Of a stretch of DNA of 37,386 bases, positions 24,256-31,062 are shown in pieces (within the stretch, counting starts at the first letter, position 1; every line of letters starts with the position of its first letter). The stretch is from an uncultured Candidatus Berkelbacteria bacterium. Lineage in GTDB: Bacteria > Patescibacteriota > UBA1384 > CAILIB01. The notes beneath the pieces are model-generated. The model saw only the letters and a list, made by a program, of their open reading frames with translations. It searched no databases and was not told where the DNA came from. The stretch lies in assembly GCA_937895715.1 (NCBI GenBank), contig CALBLZ010000114.1, forward strand, positions 1 to 37,386. The letters are read 5' to 3'. The position numbers and the translations under genes were made by a program.

Positions 24256-24356
24256 GGGATTCGAGTACATTCAGGGACAAATACACGGGGTGTGGAATAT
24301 CTGGGAGATATTCCACGTACAAACAGGTGTCATATCTATTTGCATAATCGAATCCC
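24256..24356. repeat. Nested inverted repeats between the two tRNA-end copies
   Basis: Outer arms GGGATTCGA (24256-24264) and TCGAATCCC (24348-24356) are perfect complements and copy the tRNA T-arm. Inside them, GTGGAATATCT (24292-24302), loop GGG, AGATATTCCAC (24306-24316) is an 11-bp perfect hairpin with no U-run, so not a normal terminator. Confidence 0.6.
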
Positions 24357-24366
24357 GCTGGCACTA
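24348..24366 (+). repeat. Direct repeat of the tRNA-Glu 3' end (possible att remnant)
   Basis: TCGAATCCCGCTGGCACTA matches 18 of 19 bases of the tRNA 3' end at 24182-24200 (G to A at one place). The copies are 147 bases apart. A second copy of a tRNA 3' end downstream of the intact gene is the footprint left by tyrosine-recombinase integration or by a partial tRNA duplication. The last three bases form, on the minus strand, the stop codon of the next gene. Confidence 0.6.
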
Positions 24367-24717
24367 AGAAAGGTGATCGGTCCGTTCCTGCACGCGCTCC
24401 TTCGCATACGTAAGCATCCCACCCGAAGCGCCAACGCGAACAGCTACCGGAATACGACCTTCTGTACGATTCACGATGTCGTGACCAATTCTTTGTATAA
24501 ACCGAGCTCGCATAAAAAACGGCACCCTGAGCTTTTCTGTGGCAATCTCCCTGTCGTGCGTAACTACTACAATCTCCGCACGCGGAAAGAATGGGAAGAA
24601 TGTGTAATTTGTGTGCAAGCTGAGTGAAACTTGCCGTACCTGGTTCCACGGTATATCAATCACGCGCTGGTGAGTCTGGCTCAAAATTGTAGTGATTCCC
24701 GTTTGCGTAATGTTCAT
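24364..24717 (-). CDS. Small protein with PH-like beta-barrel pattern, 3' end at the tRNA repeat
   Basis: A 117-residue protein, not recognised by name. It starts MNITQTGITTILSQTHQRVIDI and has alternating strands (IPWNQVRQVSLSLHTNYTFF, AEIVVVTHDREIATEKLRVPF) like a bacterial PH-type domain, followed by helix RARFIQRIGHDIVNR. No membrane helix. TATACT (about 24739-24744, minus strand) lies 23 bases before the ATG; no Shine-Dalgarno. Its stop is in the copy of the tRNA 3' end, so the C-terminus may have been set by an insertion or deletion there. An overlapping reading frame on the other strand (24241-24627) is less protein-like. Moderate confidence that this is a real gene. Confidence 0.5.
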   Translation of the reverse strand: MNITQTGITTILSQTHQRVIDIPWNQVRQVSLSLHTNYTFFPFFPRAEIVVVTHDREIATEKLRVPFFMRARFIQRIGHDIVNRTEGRIPVAVRVGASGGMLTYAKERVQERTDHLS

Positions 24718-24883
24718 TTGAGCCGATGAGATGTGTACTTAGTATATCTTACACATTCTCCTACTGTGATAACGTGCAAAAATGACAACCCAGTACTCAT
24801 TCGAACTCCGAACCAGAGTATCAATGTGACAGGAGGATTTACGTTGTAAGGAAACATTCAAAGCTCGCGATAGAGTGCCCTAC
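24718..24883. other. Intergenic region: 15-codon reading frame and an orphan AGGAGG
   Basis: Divergent spacer between the 117-residue gene and the Fur-family gene. It holds a minus-strand -10 (TATACT). On the plus strand, TGTGATAAC followed after 8 bases by an ATG opens a 15-residue frame (24782-24829, MTTQYSFELRTRVSM). Just after its TGA is a perfect AGGAGG (24831-24836), 7 bases before TTG-TAA (24844-24849), a start-stop. No larger gene uses this ribosome site. It may be a leader peptide or a decayed gene start. Confidence 0.35.
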
Positions 24884-24912
24884 TTGAAAAAGCAACTAAG
24901 TTGCGTTATAAG
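24884..24912 (+). promoter_or_regulatory. Promoter of the Fur-family operon with 6-1-6 palindromic operator
   Basis: TTGAAA (24884-24889), 17-base spacer, TATAAG (24907-24912), then 7 bases to the ATG at 24920: a leaderless arrangement. The spacer contains GCAACT-A-AGTTGC (24892-24904), a perfect palindrome with one central base, the same symmetry as the x-1-x boxes bound by Fur, Zur and PerR dimers. A repressor bound here would block RNA polymerase, so the operon is probably autoregulated. Confidence 0.7.
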
Positions 24913-24919
24913 TAAGATA

Positions 24920-25351
24920 ATGACTCTCGCTGAAACCACTCTCAATAACCTGGTTAAGAAAGGCTTGCGACGCACTAGGTTGCGACGGGCAGTATTAGAA
25001 GTTCTATTTGAAAGTCGCAGCCCGCTCTCTGTCACAGAAATGAAGTGTGCGCTCTCGAAGCAAGGAATACGTCCAAATAAAACCAGCCTGTACCGAGAGA
25101 TGGAAATACTGCTCCGCACGAGCGTTGCCGAAGAAACAACAATCTCCGGAACAAGGAAGATATACATCTCTGAATCCGGGCATCATCACCATTTCGTCTG
25201 CACAGCATGCAAAGAGACCCTTTGCGTCAGCTCACCTGAACTTGAGTCACGACTAGCCCAGGTACAACAAATTCTTCAAAAAAAGGAGGGGCTAACCGTG
25301 CTGGAGCACGATCTTACGTTCTACGGTTTGTGCACTTCTTGCAACTCATAA
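24920..25351 (+). CDS. Fur-family metal- or peroxide-responsive repressor
   Basis: A 143-residue DNA-binding protein. The N-terminal winged helix has LRRTRLRRAVLEVLFESRSPLSVTEM and the recognition helix NKTSLYREMEILL. The metal site HHHHFVC is at 88-94. Structural zinc would be held by Cys94/Cys97 (CTAC) and Cys138/Cys141 (CTSC). Whether it senses zinc, iron, manganese or peroxide cannot be told from these residues. A GTG at 24875 would add 15 residues but lies upstream of the promoter boxes, so I start at ATG 24920. The CooC-like ATPase starts 7 bases after its stop. The palindrome in its own promoter suggests autoregulation. Confidence 0.9.
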   Translation: MTLAETTLNNLVKKGLRRTRLRRAVLEVLFESRSPLSVTEMKCALSKQGIRPNKTSLYREMEILLRTSVAEETTISGTRKIYISESGHHHHFVCTACKETLCVSSPELESRLAQVQQILQKKEGLTVLEHDLTFYGLCTSCNS

Positions 25352-25358
25352 TTTCTCT

Positions 25359-26318
25359 ATGAAAATAGCATTCGTTGGAAAAGGAGGATCTGGGAAAACT
25401 ACGCTTAGTGGACTGTTTATACAGTATCTACGACTCAATAAGCGCAACCTCCTTGCGATAGACGCAGATATAAATATGCATCTTGCTCCGCTAATCGGGT
25501 ACGGTCACATGGTGGATACAGAACTCCACATATCCAACCCGGGCAACATTCGCGGTATCCGAACAATTCTTAAGGGATCAAATTCGAAGATAGAGAATAT
25601 TGCTCACTTCAGGAAAAGTACGCCACCAGGCAGCGGATCATACCTTATCCAGCTTAACGATCCCACAGATCAAGTGGTATCGCGCTATACCATAGGATCT
25701 TCAGAGGCCCGCCTCATGATTGTTGGCAGCTACGGCACAGAGGGAATTGGAGTAAGTTGCTATCACAACAACCTCGCAATTCTAGAAAACATACTTTCCC
25801 ACCTGGCTGATGAGGCAGGAGTAGTAGTAGCCGATATGGTGGCAGGAACCGACTCGTTTGCATCTACATTGCACGCTCAATTTGACTTAATGGTGCTATC
25901 AGTAGAACCGACGAGACGAGGTATCGAGGTATTTAATCAGTATCATCAGCTTGCACATGAGGCGGGGATAACGAGTCAACTACTGGTAGTGGGCAATAAG
26001 TTACGATCTTATTCAGACGAAGAGTTTATTCGTGAACACATTCCAGCGCAGTACCTGCTAGGATCACTGTACGAATCAGATCACTTGCGTGAGATTGAGC
26101 GGACAGGAAGCCCAATTGAGATTAGTAAAATCGAGCCGGAAGCTATAATGGTTCTTGAAAAAATGTATCTTCAACTCTGTAACCACACAGTAGACCCGGA
26201 CACAAGACTCGAAAAATTACATGAATTACATCGCAAGTATGTAGCGCAAGACTTCATTCTTGAGCGATTTGGAGACTTGTCAACACAAATCGACAAAGAA
26301 TTCTCCTTTAAGCGCTAG
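25359..26318 (+). CDS. CooC/MinD-like deviant Walker-A ATPase
   Basis: A 319-residue P-loop NTPase of the SIMIBI class. The deviant Walker A is KIAFVGKGGSGKTTL (Lys at the signature place before the second Gly pair), followed by LLAIDADINMHL, as in CooC, the ATPase that helps put nickel into carbon monoxide dehydrogenase. A switch-like VVADMVAGTDSFAS and LMVLSVEPTRRGIEVFNQY follow, then VVGNKL for base recognition. The last 50 residues are a charged helical tail. No CO dehydrogenase, hydrogenase or urease gene is nearby, so the client is unknown. Co-transcription with a metal repressor suggests metal-centre maturation or metal handling. Confidence 0.82.
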   Translation: MKIAFVGKGGSGKTTLSGLFIQYLRLNKRNLLAIDADINMHLAPLIGYGHMVDTELHISNPGNIRGIRTILKGSNSKIENIAHFRKSTPPGSGSYLIQLNDPTDQVVSRYTIGSSEARLMIVGSYGTEGIGVSCYHNNLAILENILSHLADEAGVVVADMVAGTDSFASTLHAQFDLMVLSVEPTRRGIEVFNQYHQLAHEAGITSQLLVVGNKLRSYSDEEFIREHIPAQYLLGSLYESDHLREIERTGSPIEISKIEPEAIMVLEKMYLQLCNHTVDPDTRLEKLHELHRKYVAQDFILERFGDLSTQIDKEFSFKR

Positions 26319-26320
26319 TC

Positions 26321-27775
26321 ATGCACAATACTACATTCTTCGGCCCATCTGCAGTGTCTGATTTTTTAGATCCGAACAATAACCCTCCAACCCCTTTAAT
26401 TGAACTCCCCGGCAGCCTTAACCCCTTCCTCGGGGACAACGTGCACATTTTTGCCAAGCGAATGGACATGCTTCCCCTTGGTAACATTAAGTCACTCCCG
26501 GCTTTATCAATGCTGAAAAAACAAGACCTACGCTCGGTTACAACACTGGTCGAGAACTCTTCAGGTAATACGGTATTTTCTCTGGCAATCTTAGGAAGAG
26601 TTTTTGGGGTGCCCCACACTAAAGCTCTTGTCTCCAATGAGGTATCCCCCGGAAAACTCGAAATGCTTCGTTTATTCGGAGCAGAAGTTATTGTGAACGA
26701 AGAACCAATCTGCCCCGACCCTAATGACCCCACGAGTGGTATTCACTTGGCAAAGCGTATGGGCAAGCAACCGGGTTGGTTAAACCCCGGGCAATACGAT
26801 AACACAGAAAATCCTCAAGCTCATCGCGCCTACACAGGCCCGCAGCTATGGGAACAGCTTGAGGGAAAAATAACCGTGTTTGCAGCAGGTCTAGGCACAA
26901 CAGGGACAATGGTAGGCACAGGTAGCTTTCTAAAGGAGAAGAATCCAAGAATCCAGACCGTTGGCGCCGTCCGCACACCAAACAACCCCGTTCCAGGAGT
27001 TCGCACCCAGAACCTATTAGGTCAGATTGATTTTAACTGGGAGTCTGTAGTTGATTCCATTCAGCTCGTGAGCACGCAGGATGCGTACCTGTGGAGCCTC
27101 AACCTGTGTAGGGAAGGGATTGTTGTAGGCCCAAGCTCAGGCTTTTCTCTAGCGGGATTGTTGCAATACCTGGCTGAAAAAAAATCATCTGGCAGACTAT
27201 CCGATATAATGAATGATCAAGGAAAGATAATGGCTACCTTTATATGCTGTGACAGCCCTCTTCCATACCTCCACGAATACTTTGAGTATCTCGATGAAGA
27301 ATATTTTCCAGCAATTTCAGGCACGGAACTTTTGAAGAACAAATACTCCCCCTCTTTAAAAAGTCTTGAGGAAAAAGGACCGTTCGATATTGAAATTACA
27401 TCGTCATATCCTCTCCTCTACACTGTGCCTCAGGAAAGTCTCCGGGATATGGTAGCGCAAATGGACGAAGTGGCGCTCCCAGAAGGAGTAGTTCTTATTG
27501 ATGTGCGCCGAAACGGGGAGTTTAATGATGCACATATGCCGGGAGCAACCAACATGGAGATGGATGACATTCTTGCTAATCCCAGTGCGGTCGCAGAGAC
27601 CTTCATTGGAAAGAAGGTGTATACCGTTTGCCGCTCCGGAAACCGCAGCAAGGCTGTCGCCGATGAGTTGAGAAAGAATGGAGTTGAAGCATGGAACCTA
27701 CAGGGAGGCATGATTGAATGGTCAGAAAAAAACCTCCCCCGTGTACGACCAGCGCACTGCCTGGTGCAGCGCTAA
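26321..27775 (+). CDS. Cysteine synthase-like PLP enzyme fused to a rhodanese domain
   Basis: A 484-residue fusion. Residues about 20-325 form a fold-type II PLP domain: Lys57 in GNIKSLPA is the expected PLP lysine, ENSSGNT (78-84) the substrate loop, GLGTTGT (190-196) the phosphate-binding loop, and VGPSSGFSLAG the region near the PLP ring. Residues about 370-475 are a rhodanese: VLIDVRRNGEFNDAHMPGA, then CRSGNRS with active Cys437, and NLQGGMIEW. The PLP domain would make cysteine or another beta-substituted amino acid; the rhodanese would carry persulfide sulfur. It starts 2 bases after the CooC-like gene and is the last gene of the operon. Exact substrates unknown; GNIKS departs from the common GSxKDR. 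Confidence 0.88.
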   Translation: MHNTTFFGPSAVSDFLDPNNNPPTPLIELPGSLNPFLGDNVHIFAKRMDMLPLGNIKSLPALSMLKKQDLRSVTTLVENSSGNTVFSLAILGRVFGVPHTKALVSNEVSPGKLEMLRLFGAEVIVNEEPICPDPNDPTSGIHLAKRMGKQPGWLNPGQYDNTENPQAHRAYTGPQLWEQLEGKITVFAAGLGTTGTMVGTGSFLKEKNPRIQTVGAVRTPNNPVPGVRTQNLLGQIDFNWESVVDSIQLVSTQDAYLWSLNLCREGIVVGPSSGFSLAGLLQYLAEKKSSGRLSDIMNDQGKIMATFICCDSPLPYLHEYFEYLDEEYFPAISGTELLKNKYSPSLKSLEEKGPFDIEITSSYPLLYTVPQESLRDMVAQMDEVALPEGVVLIDVRRNGEFNDAHMPGATNMEMDDILANPSAVAETFIGKKVYTVCRSGNRSKAVADELRKNGVEAWNLQGGMIEWSEKNLPRVRPAHCLVQR

Positions 27776-27805
27776 AGCTACAGTAAGTGGGCTCCGACAG
27801 ACCCC

Positions 27806-27822
27806 GTCACTATCTGAGTGAC
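27806..27822. terminator. Weak hairpin between convergent operons
   Basis: GTCACT (27806-27811), loop ATCTG... , AGTGAC (27817-27822). A 6-bp stem without U-runs, directly before the stop codon of the minus-strand gene. The only stem seen in the 47-base gap; a true terminator is uncertain. Confidence 0.3.
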
Positions 27823-29259
27823 CTACGGCAACCAGGTAACACGACTCCCCTTCACGCCGGTTTTCACTGGCTGAGGAGTATCAATGAGAAAACTCTTTGA
27901 CCGATCAAAGCGCAGTAGCTGGATATCACCATCCCCGAAGCTGCCGTCTGCATCCTGGATTCGCGTTTGACTGTCATCATCAATACGCACACGCTCATAG
28001 CTTACGTACCCAGCATCGCGAGACCAGGCAGGACGCTGATCTGAGTAGCCTTCACTAACCACGCTCATTACCTTGCGCAAGGTGCCTTGGCCCAACTGAT
28101 CCTTATACAAGACAACTTGAGCATAACTACTAATGAAATAGCCCCCACCCATCTTTGGCACATCTTCTACCACTGCAAGTACCTGCCGATCAGGACTATA
28201 GGCTGGTTGCGACGTGTCCACATCATTGCTCGAAATCTGCCGTCGCACCCCACTCGAAGAAATGAAGAATACCTCGCGCGGTGAAGGTAATCGTGGAGAG
28301 GTAGTCCCCAGAATTACACCCTCACCCGACGGGGCAAACCCGTACGTATACAAGTATCGTCCAAGCACCGTGCGCTGTGTAGTATCTGAAAGAGCAGAGA
28401 GCACCACATCTCCCTGCAGCGTGCGGTACATAAATTGGTCGCTAGTCTCCGCACAAAACAGGCCCTTACCTGTTACCTCACCTTCACCCAGTGACAGTGT
28501 TTTTTCGGTCACTCCTCCCTCTAGGAAATCGTATGCCGCAATGTTAGTCACAAGAGCCTGATCATCCGAAGCTGATTGATAGACATAGGCAATGCCCTGT
28601 AACCCATTGTTACATATCTCCACATCACCAAACGATTTCTCACCCCCCTCATACAACTGGCGCTGTTCAGGTATGCTTCCCCCTGGTTTGATCTTGGCGT
28701 ACATCAAGCCATACTTCACCCCTGAGTCACCATTCAACGTATAGGAATACAAGACTTCGGTTCCTGCTGCCGATACTGCATAATCAACTACCCGCTTCCC
28801 TGACTCTGTAAGCAAGGTGCTCTCTTGGGTCACAAGATTATGAATGTGTAGACGTGAATCAGCAGAAATATACATGAACCGTGGCTGAGAAGTTCGTACC
28901 ACTCCTGTATACGGCTCTCGCATCGGGTGGTCCTCTAGGTCCCGGACCTCACCAACGAGCAGCTGATACTCAGCGTCATGCTCCAAAGGCTGACTCGGAA
29001 TGAATGCTATCGATCTGCTCGACCAGCTATACTCACCCTCGACACGTTGACCTTGCCTACTCACCACCACGAGCTCGTCTATACCCTCACGCTTAACTGG
29101 TCGGTCGAAGGTTACTACTATCGGCTCGTTCACACGGACATCCTTAGAAACAGATATGATGTTTGGCTGACTTCGATCTCCGATAACCAAAATGAACACC
29201 AGCAGGCCAGCAAGGATAAGCTGAGACCACAAAAATGGAAGAGGTCGTTTAGTAAACAT
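27823..29259 (-). CDS. Membrane-anchored Ig-like (Big_5) and beta-propeller protein
   Basis: A 478-residue protein from ATG 29259. A basic N-terminus and one membrane helix (WSQLILAGLLVFILVIG) lead to an extracellular chain. Residues about 32-125 resemble a Big_5/SbsA Ig-like domain: VRVNEPIVVTFDRPVKREGI and the closing EYQLLVGEVRDLEDHPM. From about 130 on there are repeated blocks like a TolB/PD40 beta-propeller (YSFTLNG-type strands, APSGEGVILGTTSP, YSPDRQVLAVVED, WSRDAGYVSYERV). An ATG at 29280 is also in frame but lies deeper in the previous gene; 29259 gives the usual 11-base overlap. Last gene of the permease operon. Role unknown; probably surface or periplasm-like. Confidence 0.75.
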   Translation of the reverse strand: MFTKRPLPFLWSQLILAGLLVFILVIGDRSQPNIISVSKDVRVNEPIVVTFDRPVKREGIDELVVVSRQGQRVEGEYSWSSRSIAFIPSQPLEHDAEYQLLVGEVRDLEDHPMREPYTGVVRTSQPRFMYISADSRLHIHNLVTQESTLLTESGKRVVDYAVSAAGTEVLYSYTLNGDSGVKYGLMYAKIKPGGSIPEQRQLYEGGEKSFGDVEICNNGLQGIAYVYQSASDDQALVTNIAAYDFLEGGVTEKTLSLGEGEVTGKGLFCAETSDQFMYRTLQGDVVLSALSDTTQRTVLGRYLYTYGFAPSGEGVILGTTSPRLPSPREVFFISSSGVRRQISSNDVDTSQPAYSPDRQVLAVVEDVPKMGGGYFISSYAQVVLYKDQLGQGTLRKVMSVVSEGYSDQRPAWSRDAGYVSYERVRIDDDSQTRIQDADGSFGDGDIQLLRFDRSKSFLIDTPQPVKTGVKGSRVTWLP

Positions 29260-29905
29260 ACTGCTGTTCTGGCGGTTCAATCTGAGTGACCGTCTGTGCT
29301 TTCACGAGAGGCTTCCCATCTTTTACTGTCATTACCCCCCGAACTTCAACCCAGACTCCCTCATCCGGTAGCCCTGATTCAGACGTAACTGCAAGTCGCA
29401 CGGGCTGGGCATCGATAACGCAGCATGTGATGAGGATTCGACTTACGTAGTGCTGCCCATCCGTGAGTGTGATAAAGCCAGTGACTACGACCGGTGCACC
29501 AAGGTACTTTCTCTGGGTTGGATCACTATCCCAGGCAGCCAACCACTCGAGTACATTGAAATTCTGTGTGAGACCAGTCGTATTTACACCTGAGCGACTG
29601 ATAATTGGCACAGTTCCACTGTCACGCTGCTTAGCAAGGCTCGCAGATGGTGGTACCGTTTGACCGAATGTAAGCAGTAATGCGACACAACACACTACCC
29701 AAAGCTGGTATGGAGTTGTATGAATATGACCCGGTCGTACCACAAGCGTGATCCCAACAATAAGCAGAAGTACTACGCCGGCCAAGAAAACAAGCCAAAT
29801 TGTGCTCGGGTGAATATAAATTGCCAAGTCGCGTTCTATGCCAAGTCGAATAACCGCAAAACCTATGAGCGCTGTTAGAAATTGTTGTGCCAGTGATTTA
29901 CTCAT
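29249..29905 (-). CDS. YcgQ/TIGR03943-like (DUF1980) permease partner
   Basis: A 218-residue protein with two or three N-terminal membrane helices (IWLVFLAGVVLLLIVGITLVV, LWVVCCVALLLTFGQTV) and an extracytoplasmic beta domain. The stretch YVSRILITCCVIDAQPVRLAV matches the conserved CC-x-x-DAQP signature of the family, and GVWVEVRGVMTV follows the OB-like pattern. The family is known as the usual neighbour of UPF0718/DUF318 permeases (YcgR-YcgQ in Bacillus). The ATG overlaps the permease stop as ATGA. The two vicinal cysteines may bind metal. Transported substrate not established by sequence. Confidence 0.82.
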   Translation of the reverse strand: MSKSLAQQFLTALIGFAVIRLGIERDLAIYIHPSTIWLVFLAGVVLLLIVGITLVVRPGHIHTTPYQLWVVCCVALLLTFGQTVPPSASLAKQRDSGTVPIISRSGVNTTGLTQNFNVLEWLAAWDSDPTQRKYLGAPVVVTGFITLTDGQHYVSRILITCCVIDAQPVRLAVTSESGLPDEGVWVEVRGVMTVKDGKPLVKAQTVTQIEPPEQQYVY

Positions 29906-30879
29906 AGTATCCCCAGATGATGTAGAAGTAACGTGCTCACAAACACTAGCTCAGCAACCAAAATAGTAATCAATGCAATTGCCTTTGGACTAAAACTGCG
30001 CGTCATTAGGGCAATGGCGCGTATATCGATCATCGGACCAAACACTAGAAAAGCAAGTAGTGAGCTTGCAGAAAAAGTATTCGCAAATGAGAGCGCAAAA
30101 AAGGCATCGACGTTCGAGCATAGGGACACGATAAGTGCCAAAAGCATCATAGTGGCAATTGCCGCCACAGGGTTAGAGGCTAGGTCAAGCAGCACTGTGC
30201 GAGGGATAGTCACCTGAATAACAGCCGCAATTGCAGCACCCAGTGTAAGGGTAGACACCATCTCAAACAGTTCATCAGATATGCTACCTATACCTGTATG
30301 GTCATGTTCACATGCCTCAGTGCTTTTTTCAGCGTTTACTACATCACTATCACCTCGCACATAAAAGTAGGCCCCTACCAGTACTGCAACTAGAAAGCCA
30401 AGCGCAAAGCGAGCTACTACCAAATCCGGCATAAAGCGAAACGCAGCAACCGTGGAAATAATTACCGCCGGGTTAAGGATCGGGGCGGACAAAAGGAAGG
30501 TAATAGCCTGAGATGGTCGCATCCCTCGTCGAATCAGCTGACGTGCGACTGGCAAATTACCACACTCGCACACAGGAAAGAGCATCCCCAGGAAGGCGAC
30601 GACTGGGAACGCAAGGAGTGGGTGCTTAGGCACGAAACGCTGAATGGTGCTCGGTGAGATAAACCTGCGAATAAAAGCAGAAACGAGCACACCTAAGAGC
30701 ACGAAGGGCAATGCTTCGAGCATCACTCCCATAAAGATTGTCAGCCCGTCCTGCAGCTGTGTTGGAACCTTAATCGTTTCTAGTATTTTCTGGAGGGGCG
30801 AAAACACTAACACTCCAGCAAGCAGAATGAGCGCGCCTCCCTTTAGTTTCTGTGCATCAATAATTACGTGGCGCAACAT
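29902..30879 (-). CDS. UPF0718/DUF318-family permease (YcgR/YraQ-like)
   Basis: A 325-residue integral membrane protein with about eight helices. The first half contains FPVCECGNLPVARQLIRRGM (Cys104, Cys106) and FLLSAPILNPAVI, the second half VSLCSNVDAFFALSFAN and LVFGPMIDIRAIALM; these are the inverted-repeat signatures of the DUF318 permease family. The loop between halves has EACEHDHTG (Cys190, His192, His194), a possible metal ligand set. Members include the organoarsenical exporter ArsP and YcgR. An upstream ATG (30990) adds 37 residues through the promoter region; ATG 30879 gives the natural start, 6 bases after TATCAT. First gene of the operon with the YcgQ-like protein. Confidence 0.88.
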   Translation of the reverse strand: MLRHVIIDAQKLKGGALILLAGVLVFSPLQKILETIKVPTQLQDGLTIFMGVMLEALPFVLLGVLVSAFIRRFISPSTIQRFVPKHPLLAFPVVAFLGMLFPVCECGNLPVARQLIRRGMRPSQAITFLLSAPILNPAVIISTVAAFRFMPDLVVARFALGFLVAVLVGAYFYVRGDSDVVNAEKSTEACEHDHTGIGSISDELFEMVSTLTLGAAIAAVIQVTIPRTVLLDLASNPVAAIATMMLLALIVSLCSNVDAFFALSFANTFSASSLLAFLVFGPMIDIRAIALMTRSFSPKAIALITILVAELVFVSTLLLHHLGIL

Positions 30880-30940
30880 GTCGCCATGATACCAAAAGTC
30901 AACTCCTTTGTCCTTGGTTTTTGACAGAGAAAACCAAGGA
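30880..30940 (-). promoter_or_regulatory. Permease promoter with 11-base inverted repeat
   Basis: TATCAT (30886-30891, minus strand) is 6 bases before the ATG. Upstream, TCCTTGGTTTT (30911-30921) and AAAACCAAGGA (30930-30940) are perfect complements around an 8-base loop and cover the region where the -35 should be. No U-run follows, so an operator is more likely than a terminator. It does not resemble the GCAACT-A-AGTTGC site of the Fur operon, so a shared regulator is not shown. Confidence 0.55.
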
Positions 30941-31062
30941 TAAATTCTAAGATTGATTCTACAGCAGCGCCGGCAAGTGTTCCGACCCATTGTGCAATAA
31001 TCAATGTATATCGCTGTATTCTGAAAAGAAATTGCTACTATACGTAAAACTAATCAAACTCC

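Noticed and set aside
24241..24627. 128-residue plus-strand reading frame downstream of tRNA-Glu
   Set aside because: It starts in the tRNA terminator, crosses the tRNA-end repeat and overlaps the more protein-like 117-residue minus-strand frame. Its composition is that of a shadow frame.
24884..27775. Carbon monoxide dehydrogenase maturation cluster
   Set aside because: The ATPase resembles CooC but no CODH, CooJ, CooT or hydrogenase gene is present in the window, so the specific pathway cannot be claimed.
30911..30940. Inverted repeat upstream of the permease as a terminator
   Set aside because: No U-run follows on either strand, and it stands in a divergent upstream region where no transcript is expected to end.
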